Shown here one piece after another: positions 42,254-50,932 of a stretch of DNA of 64,000 bases (position 1 is its first letter; the number at the start of each line of letters is the position of its first letter). The translations under genes and the position numbers were made by a program. The stretch is taken from positions 248,001-312,000 of the forward strand of contig NZ_JBHUJX010000018.1 in the NCBI RefSeq assembly GCF_042683745.1, read 5' to 3'. The stretch is from Pseudoneobacillus sp042683745 (GTDB lineage Bacteria > Bacillota > Bacilli > Bacillales > Cytobacillaceae). Below the pieces are notes generated by a model that saw nothing but the letters and a program-made list of their open reading frames with translations, was not told where the DNA came from and made no database searches.

Positions 42254-43712
42254 TTTCTCTATCTCCTTTTAAAAAGTAAGGAAGGCAGCAAACAACAGAA
42301 GTTCCATATCCGTCTTTCGAATACACACGAATTGACCCTCCATGTTTTTCGATAATCATTTTTACAATACTTAACCCTAACCCTGTTCCTTGATCTTTCT
42401 TCGTCCGTGAAGCTTCCACTTGATATAATGGCTGAAGAATTTTTTCCTGTTCGTGAAAGTCAATTCCCTTCCCTTCATTTTGAACAATCATCATCATGCC
42501 ATGTCTTGTTTTCTCGATAGATTCTATAAATGGTGGGAAAATCCAATCCGGTAATTTCATCTCTTCTGAAAAAGCACCTAGCCATATGTTATTGGTTGTT
42601 GATGTGTGCTTTAAAGCATTACTAAATAAATTGTCAACTACCCTTGTCAGTTGGTTGATGTTCACTTCAAGAATTCCTGTTGTTCGAATATCCGCTGTAA
42701 GATGAATGTTTCTTTGGCTACATACTTCTTCATAGCCGCTATATAACATTTCAAAAAGCTCTTCACTTTCCACAACGACTTTCTCAACTGGTCGATCATT
42801 GTTTTGCAATAAAGTGTAGATGGTCAGATCATCAAACATTTGCTTCATAAAATCTACTTTATCAACAATAATTTCAAGATAATCTTTCTTTTCTTGTTCT
42901 GTTAAATGATTGTGTAAAACCGACTCACTGTACGCTCTAATGGATGTAAGTGGTGTTTTTAAATCATGTGAAATGGAGGCAATCATGTACTCTTTTTCAT
43001 TTTGTGTTTGTTCAATCCTTTGCTGACTTTCAGAAAGCATGGTTTTCATCGTTTCAAAATGTTTGATTAAGTCGCCGATTTCATCTTTTCTAGGTTTAAG
43101 TTTGTCTATCTTTTCACCTGAACCGAGTAAATCCATTTGTGTCATTAATTGTTTAATGGGCTGAATCAGTTTTCTATTTACGAAATAAATCATCACGATG
43201 TATATGACGATAAAAGTTAGGAAAAGTAGCGCTATGATCATATCCCTTTTAGCTTCAAGCTTTTCAATATTCTCTACCCTCATCATACTAATCTCATAAA
43301 CTCCAATTAGTTTATCTTCAAAAAATACAGGCTTTTTTATCGTGTGCGCTCGTAATCCTGTTTGCAAGCGATAGAAATCTTGATAAAGCTCTGATTTATC
43401 CACACGGCGATTTCTCCATTTATCAGAAGGATGCGAATATAAAATATTTCCACTAGCACTAAATAAAGCGATTCCAACATTTTTATCCGCCAATTCATCC
43501 AACTGATCTAGATATCTGTCCGTATTCATATAGAGTGCTGGCTGCTGTAAATCTTGATCAAGCTTACTCAACATTACTTCCACTTTTAAAAAATCATGAA
43601 AGGCTTGTTTTTCATAATAACTTTGTATCCAGTTATAAAAAAGGTATGTAAAGATCACAGGCAACAGCATGATGACCAAATAAGAGATCATTAACCAAGT
43701 TTTTACCTTCAT
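42237..43712 (-). CDS. Sensor histidine kinase
   Basis: A 491-residue kinase with helices at about residues 5-25 and 155-177 around a medium extracellular domain, then HAMP, HisKA (SISHDLKTPLTSIRAY) and HATPase_c (NLFSNALKHT, NEGKGI, GTGLGLSI). The ATG at 43712 shares the 4-nt ATGA overlap with the response regulator stop and follows GGAGTGA; a longer frame from 43748 exists. Probably senses envelope stress, together with the lipoprotein downstream. Confidence 0.92.
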   Translation of the reverse strand: MKVKTWLMISYLVIMLLPVIFTYLFYNWIQSYYEKQAFHDFLKVEVMLSKLDQDLQQPALYMNTDRYLDQLDELADKNVGIALFSASGNILYSHPSDKWRNRRVDKSELYQDFYRLQTGLRAHTIKKPVFFEDKLIGVYEISMMRVENIEKLEAKRDMIIALLFLTFIVIYIVMIYFVNRKLIQPIKQLMTQMDLLGSGEKIDKLKPRKDEIGDLIKHFETMKTMLSESQQRIEQTQNEKEYMIASISHDLKTPLTSIRAYSESVLHNHLTEQEKKDYLEIIVDKVDFMKQMFDDLTIYTLLQNNDRPVEKVVVESEELFEMLYSGYEEVCSQRNIHLTADIRTTGILEVNINQLTRVVDNLFSNALKHTSTTNNIWLGAFSEEMKLPDWIFPPFIESIEKTRHGMMMIVQNEGKGIDFHEQEKILQPLYQVEASRTKKDQGTGLGLSIVKMIIEKHGGSIRVYSKDGYGTSVVCCLPYFLKGDRENDKLY

Positions 43713-44422
43713 TCGTTCACTCCGATAAACCGATATCCGACTCCCCAAGCAGTTTGAATATAAACTGGGTTTCGGATCGAATCATTTAATTTTGTCCGCA
43801 AACTTTTTATATGTACGGTAACGGTATTATTCCCATCCACATCCACTTGGTTCCAAATATGCTCGTAAATCTCTTTTTTTGAAAAAACTCTACCAGGATG
43901 CTTGATAAACATCACTAATAGATCAAACTCTTTAACGGTTAATGAAATCTCTTTTTGATCTACTTTTACATTTTTATTTTGTAAATCGACTATTAATCCC
44001 GGCTGAAACGTTAATACTTGATCGTTCAATTGCTTGTCCATATCATAGTAACGCTGATATCGCCGTAATAGTGATTCCACTCGGGCTTCTAATTCACGTA
44101 AACTAAAGGGCTTCGTTAAATAGTCATCTGCTCCATCTTTCAATCCACGAACTTTGTCATCCTCGTCCACCTTCGCACTCAAGATTAAAATAGGAATATC
44201 ACTTTGTAATCGAACATGCTTAACTAACTGAAACCCATCCATCTCTGGGAGCATGAGGTCAACCATAACCAGGTGATAGTCACCCTGTTGAAAATCCTCC
44301 CAACCTTCCTTTCCTGATGATGCCCAGGTGACTAAGTATCCTTTTCGTCTTAAGTGATCACAAACAATTCTCGCAATCTCTGAATCATCTTCTGCCAGTA
44401 AAATATGTACACTCAAAACCAA
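43709..44422 (-). CDS. OmpR-family response regulator
   Basis: A 237-residue regulator with receiver (AEDD pocket, phospho-Asp in MVDLMLPEMDG, Lys in YLTKPF) and winged helix (LTVKEFDLLVMFIKHPGRVFSKKEIYEHIWN, HIKSLRTKLN). The start is TTG at 44422 or 44416; GGAGG lies 4 or 10 nt upstream. It leads the operon RR, HK, lipoprotein, membrane protein. Confidence 0.92.
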   Translation of the reverse strand: MVLSVHILLAEDDSEIARIVCDHLRRKGYLVTWASSGKEGWEDFQQGDYHLVMVDLMLPEMDGFQLVKHVRLQSDIPILILSAKVDEDDKVRGLKDGADDYLTKPFSLRELEARVESLLRRYQRYYDMDKQLNDQVLTFQPGLIVDLQNKNVKVDQKEISLTVKEFDLLVMFIKHPGRVFSKKEIYEHIWNQVDVDGNNTVTVHIKSLRTKLNDSIRNPVYIQTAWGVGYRFIGVNE

Positions 44423-44580
44423 ACTGCCTCCTTCGATTAGAAGTATATATGCTAAAAATAAGTTCGTTTAAAATTTAATAAATTCTTTATAAATCTAGTT
44501 TTATTATACAATTTACGTATTAAGACTACGATATGGTTGGTTAAAATAAGTTAATGTTTACCAAAATTTATTAAATTTGA

Positions 44581-44620
44581 ATGTTACATAACACTATGTT
44601 AAACTCATATTATGTAACAT
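44581..44620. repeat. 11-bp perfect inverted repeat before the recombinase gene
   Basis: ATGTTACATAA (44581-44591) and TTATGTAACAT (44610-44620) are exact inverted copies 18 bp apart, ending 19 bp before the recombinase start. They could be an operator or a recombinase binding site. The 18-bp gap is wide for a standard tyrosine-recombinase core site. Confidence 0.55.
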
Positions 44621-44639
44621 GAATGAAAGGGCGTTATTT

Positions 44640-45200
44640 ATGGAGTATGTCGAAGCTTTAAGAGACATCATGCAGATCAATTCCATCAAAAAATATTTAA
44701 AAAAGCATTCCGAGCGTGACTACGTACTCTTTGTTTTCGGCATTAATACGGGGTTGAAAATTACCGAAATGCTTGATATTAAAGTGGGTGATTTACTAGA
44801 AAGTACAGATTGTGTGAAAAATTTCTATCTATATCCACACAATGAAATCATGAAAGAAATATACCTTAATACAAAGGTAAAGCAAGCCATTTTGCATTAT
44901 GTACAACATCAACATCTTTCCAATGAAGATTTTTTATTCAAATCCACAAAAACAGATAAACCAATTACCCGCCAGCAAGCCTATCGAATTATTCACCAAG
45001 CAGCAGAATCGATTGGAATTGAAGGGAAAATTGGTACCAACTCGATGCGTAAAACCTTTGGATATCATGCCTATAAACGCGGTATTGCCATTTCACTTTT
45101 ACAAAAGCATTTCAATCACTCCACCCCATCCGAAACACTTAAATATCTTGGGATATCTAAAGATGAGAAAATTAGAACGGAAATTGATGTCAATCTTTAG
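44640..45200 (+). CDS. Degenerate single-domain tyrosine recombinase
   Basis: A 186-residue protein consisting of the catalytic domain only. In active enzymes the first Arg is in the segment GLRxxE; here it is GLKITE. The His of the HxxR box is Asn (TNSMRKTFGYH), though its Arg is kept. The later His (HFNHST) and the Tyr nucleophile (TLKYLGI) remain. Loss of two catalytic residues suggests it is inactive or an accessory protein. ATG 44640 follows AAAGGG. It is a likely relic of a mobile element; no flanking element was seen. Confidence 0.75.
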   Translation: MEYVEALRDIMQINSIKKYLKKHSERDYVLFVFGINTGLKITEMLDIKVGDLLESTDCVKNFYLYPHNEIMKEIYLNTKVKQAILHYVQHQHLSNEDFLFKSTKTDKPITRQQAYRIIHQAAESIGIEGKIGTNSMRKTFGYHAYKRGIAISLLQKHFNHSTPSETLKYLGISKDEKIRTEIDVNL

Positions 45201-45248
45201 GATTGAGTCTCTTAATCCATGTACAAACCATATAAGGAGGAATAGAAA

Positions 45249-45746
45249 ATGAACATTCGGGAAATTGAACTTCCAGGTATCGGAAAAAAATTCGAAGCAA
45301 TCACGAAAGATAATGAGAAATTGGTTATCATCATTCATGACGACGGCAGAAGAGAAATGTATTATTTTGAGCAGGGTCAGTACGAGGAATCCTCGGCTAG
45401 CATCTCCTTGGATGATAAAGAAGCAAGGCAAATTGCGGCAATTATTGGTGGGATGACTTATGCTCCAAAAGCATTGGAATCAATTGAGATGGCCTTTGAT
45501 GATTTAATGATTGAATGGTTCAAGGTAGAGCCTGAAGCCATTGCCGTTAATCAAACAATCGGTAAATTAAATATTCGCCAAACGTACGAAGTTAATATTG
45601 TAGCTATTATCAAAAAAGATCATCAGAAAATTCTCACCCCAGGTCCTGAAACCCTCATCGAAGTTGGAGATACACTCATCGTATCTGGACAACGTAATCA
45701 AGTAAAGTTAATCGTAAAAGACATACTTTCAAGAAAGGGTGGGTGA
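45249..45746 (+). CDS. khtT: KhtT, regulatory subunit of K+/H+ antiporter
   Basis: A 165-residue protein matching KhtT/YhaT in length and layout: an N-terminal domain (IREIELPGIGKKFEA) and a C-terminal TrkA-C domain (LNIRQTYEVNIVAIIKKD, IEVGDTLIVSGQRNQV) that binds c-di-AMP in B. subtilis. It gates KhtU. The start follows AGGAGG. It precedes khtU by 6 bp. The small khtS gene that comes first in B. subtilis is not present here. Confidence 0.9.
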   Translation: MNIREIELPGIGKKFEAITKDNEKLVIIIHDDGRREMYYFEQGQYEESSASISLDDKEARQIAAIIGGMTYAPKALESIEMAFDDLMIEWFKVEPEAIAVNQTIGKLNIRQTYEVNIVAIIKKDHQKILTPGPETLIEVGDTLIVSGQRNQVKLIVKDILSRKGG

Positions 45747-45752
45747 TGTATT

Positions 45753-46991
45753 ATGACAAATCACTTAGTTTTTGAAGTAGGTACAGCATTAATTTTAGTT
45801 GCCCTTACTGCATTACTAGCAAGTAAATTGAAATTTTCGATCATCCCATTTCTTATTCTTCTTGGAATGGCTTTAGGTCCACATGCTCCTCAAATAGGTA
45901 TCATTGATCTTACCTTCATCAAAAGCTCAGAAATTATTGAGTTTTTCGGACGAATTGGCGTTTTATTCTTACTATTTTATTTAGGACTTGAATTTTCTGT
46001 AGGAAAATTAATTCGGTCGGGTAGATCGATTGTTGTCGGTGGAACGATATATGTGGCACTTAACTTTGTATTAGGTTTAGGTTATGGTTTTATCGTCGGA
46101 TTTCCTATTATGGAAACATTAATTATTGCTGGTCTCCTAAGTGTTTCCTCCAGTGCCATTGTTGCCAAAGTTCTAGTAGATTTAAAAAGAACCGCCAATG
46201 CGGAAACAGAATTAATTTTAGGAATTATTCTGTTTGATGATATTTTCCTAGCTTTATACCTCTCTATCATGTCTGGCCTCTTACTAGGCGGTTCAACGAC
46301 GATATTAGGTACGATGACATCCGTTCTAATATCTTTAGGATATATGATTTTATTTTTCATTATTGCTCGTAAAGGAGCTCCAATCCTCAATAAACTATTA
46401 AACATCAAATCTAATGAAATTTTCGTCATCGTCATATTTGCTTCATTATTTTTTGTTGCTGGTTTTTCTGAAAAGCTCCATGTCGCCGAAGCCATTGGTG
46501 CCTTATTACTTGGCTTAGTCTTTTCTGAGACAGAACATCGTGAACGCATTGAGCATTTAGTAATCCCCTTTAGAGATTTCTTTGGCGCTATTTTCTTCTT
46601 CAGCTTTGGATTAAGTATCGACCCTTTCAGCTTAGGTGGGGCTGTCTGGCTAGCTCTAGGTGCTGTTATCCTTACCATTATTAGTAACTTTGTAGCTGGG
46701 ATGATTTCCGGAAGAAAGGCAGGATTATCTTATAAAGCCTCTTCAAATATCGGATTAACAATCGTTTCTAGAGGTGAATTTTCGATCATTGTTGCTAATT
46801 TAGGCCTGATGGGAGGCTTAATGCCCATATTAAAACCATTTACTGCTGTTTATGTCTTAATTTTGGCGATCATTGGCCCATTATTAACAAGAGAATCCAA
46901 AAATATTTATTTATTTTTAAATAAAATATTCAAATGGGAAGCACAAACACAAAAGAATCAGTTACCTCAAAGAAAAAACCTTGATCTTTAA
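45753..46991 (+). CDS. khtU: KhtU, K+/H+ antiporter (CPA2 family)
   Basis: A 412-residue membrane protein of the CPA2 family with about 12 helices. Conserved segments include SSSAIVAKVL, GIILFDDIFLALYLSI with the ion-binding Asp residues, and SRGEFSIIVANLGL. It expels K+ in exchange for protons under alkaline or high-K+ stress, controlled by KhtT. The product lacks the TrkA-N domain of Kef proteins, in keeping with a separate KhtT. Terminator at 46998-47036. Confidence 0.9.
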   Translation: MTNHLVFEVGTALILVALTALLASKLKFSIIPFLILLGMALGPHAPQIGIIDLTFIKSSEIIEFFGRIGVLFLLFYLGLEFSVGKLIRSGRSIVVGGTIYVALNFVLGLGYGFIVGFPIMETLIIAGLLSVSSSAIVAKVLVDLKRTANAETELILGIILFDDIFLALYLSIMSGLLLGGSTTILGTMTSVLISLGYMILFFIIARKGAPILNKLLNIKSNEIFVIVIFASLFFVAGFSEKLHVAEAIGALLLGLVFSETEHRERIEHLVIPFRDFFGAIFFFSFGLSIDPFSLGGAVWLALGAVILTIISNFVAGMISGRKAGLSYKASSNIGLTIVSRGEFSIIVANLGLMGGLMPILKPFTAVYVLILAIIGPLLTRESKNIYLFLNKIFKWEAQTQKNQLPQRKNLDL

Positions 46992-46997
46992 TCTAAA

Positions 46998-47036
46998 GTA
47001 AGCTAACAAAGTTGAACAATCAACATTGTTAGCTTA
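46998..47036. terminator. Terminator of khtTU
   Basis: TAAGCTAACAA pairs with TTGTTAGCTTA, and an inner GTTG/CAAC stem tops it. T-rich bases follow. Confidence 0.75.
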
Positions 47037-47108
47037 TTTCTCTACCTTTGCTTGTTGTTAACGCAAGGTAAGTTTCAACTATACTCTAATGAAAGGAGAC
47101 GATGTTTT

Positions 47109-47411
47109 ATGGGCATTGGATTAGCCATTTCGTTATTAACCTATGTCTTTTTATTAGTGATGTCCTATGTGATTATTATTTGCACTAAGGAGAATAAAGA
47201 GAGAGGCTCTAAAATTGTTAACAAAGCTTATCAGCACGCATATACCATCTTTCTCTTCGGTAACCTTATTATCATCGCCCTCATACAATTGCCACACATC
47301 ACTTTAGACATTCAAACCACAAGCTACCTCATTCTGATAAATAAATTCATTTCAGTCCTCACACTAGGTGGCAGCCTTTATCTTCTTAACCATAATTATT
47401 GCAAACGATAA
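47109..47411 (+). CDS. Small unrecognised membrane protein, ~100 residues
   Basis: Three predicted helices: about 5-25 (ISLLTYVFLLVMSYVIII), 40-62 and 75-95. The start ATG at 47109 follows AAAGGAG at 47094-47100 with a 9-10-nt gap; the frame is open to 47052. No family recognised. Confidence 0.55.
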   Translation: MGIGLAISLLTYVFLLVMSYVIIICTKENKERGSKIVNKAYQHAYTIFLFGNLIIIALIQLPHITLDIQTTSYLILINKFISVLTLGGSLYLLNHNYCKR

Positions 47412-47440
47412 ATTAAAGTCCTTTAAATATTTGTATAATC

Positions 47441-47827
47441 TTAGAAACTCGTTGATTGCTTTGTTAAATGATTTAATTCTTTTTTTATCGCTACGGCTAA
47501 AAGACCGCCTATTATTGCTATATTCTGTAAGAAACTCAAGAATTCAGATGCTGCCTGTTCTGCTGGCATAGCCCAAAAGTTGTGAAAAATAACATTAGTC
47601 GGTAAAAGGAACAATGCTAGTACAGTAGCGACAATTTTCAATTTTTTCCCAAAAACTAACATAACACCACCAACGACTTCAACGAGGATAGCTACCACTA
47701 ATAATGCAGGAATCAACGGTAAACCCTTCATAGCCATCCAATCCGCCGTAGCTCCCCAATTCAATATTTTATATACGCCCATATATGTAAAAACTAAACC
47801 AATTAATATTCTACCGAATTTCTCCAT
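47441..47827 (-). CDS. DoxX family membrane protein
   Basis: A 128-residue, four-helix DoxX-type protein. Typical segments are GRILIGLVFTYMGVYKILNW, AILVEVVGGVMLVFGK and FHNFW. Members act in redox or thiol-stress complexes or are of unknown role. It lies divergent to a WYL regulator, behind a promoter and a 22-codon small ORF on the same strand (47878-47946). Confidence 0.83.
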   Translation of the reverse strand: MEKFGRILIGLVFTYMGVYKILNWGATADWMAMKGLPLIPALLVVAILVEVVGGVMLVFGKKLKIVATVLALFLLPTNVIFHNFWAMPAEQAASEFLSFLQNIAIIGGLLAVAIKKELNHLTKQSTSF

Positions 47828-47877
47828 CGTAAACTCTACTCCCTCTATTATTAAAATTGACTTATCTATCTTTAAAA

Positions 47878-47946
47878 CTAATTACTATACCACCCTAATG
47901 TATATAATATAAAAAAAAATTTTAGACAATTTCTTAATTCATTCAA
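47878..47946 (-). CDS. Small ORF of 22 codons with a perfect ribosome site
   Basis: TTG start at 47946, 7 nt after AGGAGGTGAT, an unusually complete match to the anti-Shine-Dalgarno sequence. The peptide is hydrophobic (it includes LKFFFILYTLGWY). It lies between the promoter at 47967-47996 and the DoxX gene, with no terminator between. It could be a small membrane protein or a leader peptide. Too short to trust without expression data. Confidence 0.45.
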   Translation of the reverse strand: MNELRNCLKFFFILYTLGWYSN

Positions 47947-47966
47947 CTTATCACCTCCTGATTCAT

Positions 47967-47996
47967 AATATACTATACCCATCTACCGTATGTAAA
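47967..47996 (-). promoter_or_regulatory. Promoter of the small ORF and DoxX
   Basis: TTTACA (47991-47996), an 18-bp spacer and TATATT (47967-47972) on the minus strand. The small ORF ribosome site begins about 10 bp later. The rest of the ~310-bp gap up to the WYL regulator shows nothing else clear. Confidence 0.5.
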
Positions 47997-48140
47997 GGGT
48001 TATTTATTACAAATATTTACTTCATATTTCTAACCTTAATCCACATCTTGAAATTTTTCACCTATTCTTTCGCTTATACCATGACATTTCCAGCTCTAAT
48101 AAAGTATATTGGTGACATAATCTTTCGTAGGTGATCTATA

Positions 48141-49091
48141 ATGAAAAAAATGAATCGATTATTTGAATTACTGAATTATATAAATGACATAAAAAGGTTT
48201 AGCACGCAGGATCTCGTTGAACACTTTTCCGTTTCTAAAAGAACGATTATAAGAGATTTAAAGATTCTAGAAGATATGGGTGTTCCAATCTATAGCACCA
48301 CCGGTCCAAATGGTGGCTATGAGATTTTACAAGCTGCTAAAGTGCCGTCCATTCCCTTATCGATGGAGGAGGCAACAGGTGTTCTTTTATCTTACGAAAT
48401 GCTAGAGCTTTATCCAGACAGCCCTTTTAAAAAAGATCACATCCCTACGGTTTCAAAAATACGTGCCAGTTTACCTAGAAACCTATTAAACGAAGTTGAT
48501 GAGTTTAAAAAGAGAATCTTACTAGATGTTCCACACCGAACAACAAAAAATATATTTCTTAAGGAACTTCTTTTAGCTGCCATTTCGAAAACCATCATTA
48601 ACATCGAATATGAATCAAAGTCTGGGTGTACAAGAAGAAATATTTATCCTTTTGGCATCTATATGTCAAATGGATTGTGGTATTGTGGCTGCTATTGCTA
48701 TAAAAGACAAGAGCACGTCACACTTAGAGTCGATCGCATTGTTTCCTTGGAAGAGTTAGATGACAACCATCTTGAAAAACCAGAGGATCAAACTTTTGCA
48801 GAATGGAGAAAAATGCGAAAGAAATGCGACGAGGACAAACTTCTTTCTCTTCATATCTCTTTAACTCAAAAGGGATGTAAGATGCTGGATCCAGAACCAC
48901 ATTTTGCAGCATTAATTAAGGTCGCACTTGATGGTACAGGAGAAATAAAAACGAAGATTTCACCGGATGATATCGATTGGTACGGTTCAATCATGCTATC
49001 CATGCATACAGAAATCCATGTTCATGAGCCGATAGAATTAATTGACTGGATAATGAACAAAACCTGCAATATTAGGGAGAAATATCAATAA
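48141..49091 (+). CDS. YafY-type WYL-domain transcriptional regulator
   Basis: A 316-residue regulator with an N-terminal HTH_11 domain (FSTQDLVEHFSVSKRTIIRDLKILEDMGVPIYST) and a WYL domain (residues about 140-210; the usual W-Y-L patch reads GLWYCGCYC) plus a C-terminal WCX-like extension. WYL domains bind small ligands such as nucleotides or nucleic acids. It is divergent from DoxX and may control it. The start follows AGGTGAT. Confidence 0.85.
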   Translation: MKKMNRLFELLNYINDIKRFSTQDLVEHFSVSKRTIIRDLKILEDMGVPIYSTTGPNGGYEILQAAKVPSIPLSMEEATGVLLSYEMLELYPDSPFKKDHIPTVSKIRASLPRNLLNEVDEFKKRILLDVPHRTTKNIFLKELLLAAISKTIINIEYESKSGCTRRNIYPFGIYMSNGLWYCGCYCYKRQEHVTLRVDRIVSLEELDDNHLEKPEDQTFAEWRKMRKKCDEDKLLSLHISLTQKGCKMLDPEPHFAALIKVALDGTGEIKTKISPDDIDWYGSIMLSMHTEIHVHEPIELIDWIMNKTCNIREKYQ

Positions 49092-49120
49092 AAAAGGTAA
49101 GCTTGGTCGCTTACCTTTTT
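49090..49120. terminator. Terminator between the WYL gene and MBL operon
   Basis: AAAAAGGTAAGC and GCTTACCTTTTT form a 12-bp stem around a 6-nt loop; it works in both directions. Confidence 0.85.
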
Positions 49121-49155
49121 CCTCCTGTTTTTTCTAACCGATATGGGGTGGGGGA

Positions 49156-49800
49156 CTAAAGCATATTCAATATTTTTTCAATCACTTGCCTATCTAAAAT
49201 GATATTATGACCAGATACACAAGTATCAAATTTCAACTTGTGATATTTTAATAGCGTGTTTCGATACTCATCTTTTGAGCACTCTAAACTTGGAAGCAAT
49301 TCATCCAATGAATCACCGATATTATCAGCTACATTTAATACCTTATCCACTTCATCCAGCACACTGATGGTATCCATCGTATGCCCAGGTGTGTACATGA
49401 TTCTTATCTGATCTTCCGGAAAATATAATTCCTTTTCGAAGGTTAAATTAGGAAGAACCATTTCTGCTTCACCATCAACATATTGATGATACTTCTGAAT
49501 CATTTCTTCCCAATGTAACTCTATCATTTCCTTACAACGTTTGTGAGAGATAATCATGCTTTCTTGGAATGAACAATTTCCCCAGATATGATCCCAATGA
49601 TAATGTGTATTAATCACGATGAGTGGTTTGTTATCGTGTTTGATATATTCCTTAACAGGCTCCATACTTAAGGAACCAAGACCCGTATCAATAAGATAAT
49701 TGTACTTATTACCCATTATAAGTTGAATATTTAAGTTCCAGCCTGCTGGGACATGATAGGTAAAAAGAAAACTTCTACTTTTTATTTTTTCTATTTTCAT
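49156..49800 (-). CDS. MBL-fold metallo-hydrolase
   Basis: A 214-residue metallo-beta-lactamase-fold enzyme with an intact HxHxDH motif (NTHYHWDHIWGN), Asp in VLNVADNIGD and His in SGHN. The substrate is unknown. ATG at 49800 follows GGAGTGA and overlaps the stop of the alpha/beta hydrolase gene by 4 nt (ATGA), so the two enzymes are coupled and probably act in one pathway. Confidence 0.83.
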   Translation of the reverse strand: MKIEKIKSRSFLFTYHVPAGWNLNIQLIMGNKYNYLIDTGLGSLSMEPVKEYIKHDNKPLIVINTHYHWDHIWGNCSFQESMIISHKRCKEMIELHWEEMIQKYHQYVDGEAEMVLPNLTFEKELYFPEDQIRIMYTPGHTMDTISVLDEVDKVLNVADNIGDSLDELLPSLECSKDEYRNTLLKYHKLKFDTCVSGHNIILDRQVIEKILNML

Positions 49801-50678
49801 TGACTCACTCCATCTATAAACTCTAGTGCTATTTCTCCCGCTTCCTTTGGATATTGAAACCAAACATAAGCATGATAGGAGCCCTTTATATATTTAATTT
49901 CATATGAATCTAGTAAGGATGCAAAATAGTCTAGACTGTTCTTTATTTTTTCATTTTCTGACTCATCCTGACTTGGAAGAAAAAGGACCGGGCATGTCAC
50001 CTTTTTATAATAGTCCTCAAAACGAAGTTCCCAATACTTTGAGATGTACTCCGTTCGAACATAGTTTGGATAACCATTCGTGTAATAACCGTCTTCCGAT
50101 TGTGTCATCGTACTTTTTATATAATTTAAAATATGGTCGCTCCATAGACCACTTTGTACAAAGGATTTTTTTACTTCCTCTATATACTCTGACTCTGAAT
50201 TACAGATTGGTAGCTTGCGATTATTTATTTGTGGTCTTAGCTTTTCTTTTTCTTGGTTAATTTCTTCCACACTACCATTAAATAGCCCATATTCCCCGAA
50301 TTCATTATAGATGGCCCCTTCACATATAATGGATGTGACCATATCGGGATGAGAAGCTGCTAGACTTATTGCCACTTCTGCTCCAAGTGAGCTGCCTATA
50401 ACATGGCATTGCTTAATATTTAGCTCCTTTAACAATAAGTACATATCATTTGCCATGTCATCAATATGATAACCAGTTAGTGGCTTATCGGATTTCCCTT
50501 GTCCGCGAAGATCTGGAGCAATCACACTATATTTCTCTGTAAAAATGGGTAAGACCCCATCCCACATTTGTAACGTTCCCCCGCTAAAATGAAGAAATAG
50601 AATGGTATCTTCGTGATCTAATGAATATTTAACATTGATTCCGATTGAGTTTTCTAGTTTAATTATTTTTTCAATCAT
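49797..50678 (-). CDS. Alpha/beta hydrolase
   Basis: A 293-residue hydrolase with oxyanion segment LFLHFSGGTLQMW, nucleophile Ser in GSSLGAEVA, acid Asp in PSQDESE and His in GSYHAY. The substrate is unknown. It is the first gene of a two-gene operon with an MBL hydrolase, behind an inverted repeat at 50726-50750. Confidence 0.83.
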   Translation of the reverse strand: MIEKIIKLENSIGINVKYSLDHEDTILFLHFSGGTLQMWDGVLPIFTEKYSVIAPDLRGQGKSDKPLTGYHIDDMANDMYLLLKELNIKQCHVIGSSLGAEVAISLAASHPDMVTSIICEGAIYNEFGEYGLFNGSVEEINQEKEKLRPQINNRKLPICNSESEYIEEVKKSFVQSGLWSDHILNYIKSTMTQSEDGYYTNGYPNYVRTEYISKYWELRFEDYYKKVTCPVLFLPSQDESENEKIKNSLDYFASLLDSYEIKYIKGSYHAYVWFQYPKEAGEIALEFIDGVSQ

Positions 50679-50725
50679 TGGATTATCCTCCTAGTGCCAC
50701 ATTATTAATTTTCATTTTAAAATGT

Positions 50726-50750
50726 ATTAGTGACAAAAACTGTCATTAAT
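50726..50750. promoter_or_regulatory. Inverted repeat, operator candidate for the hydrolase/MBL operon
   Basis: ATTAGTGACA and TGTCATTAAT are an inverted pair (9 of 10 positions) with a 5-bp spacer, 48 bp upstream of the hydrolase start. The size suits a dimeric repressor. Confidence 0.45.
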
Positions 50751-50756
50751 AAAAAA

Positions 50757-50792
50757 TAAAAGTACTCCAGTTCAAAATGAACGGAGTACTTT
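50757..50792. terminator. Terminator upstream of the hydrolase operon
   Basis: AAGTACTCC pairs with GGAGTACTT around a loop with an inner TTCA/TGAA stem. It lies some 140 bp after the FMN reductase gene on the minus strand; the region between shows nothing clear. Confidence 0.65.
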
Positions 50793-50932
50793 ACTTTTTG
50801 TATTTACAAGTCAAAAAAGAAATCATTAGGGAAGATCTACTAACATTAGTCCAATACTTAAAGATTTAAAAAAACTGATGGCGATTGTTCGATCATTCTA
50901 ATATCTATTTACTTTTTATAACATAAAAAAAC

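Noticed and set aside
44470..44580. AT-rich inverted sequences (AAATTTAATAAATT and AATTTATTAAATTT)
   Set aside because: Low-complexity A/T sequence; inverted matches of this kind are expected by chance.
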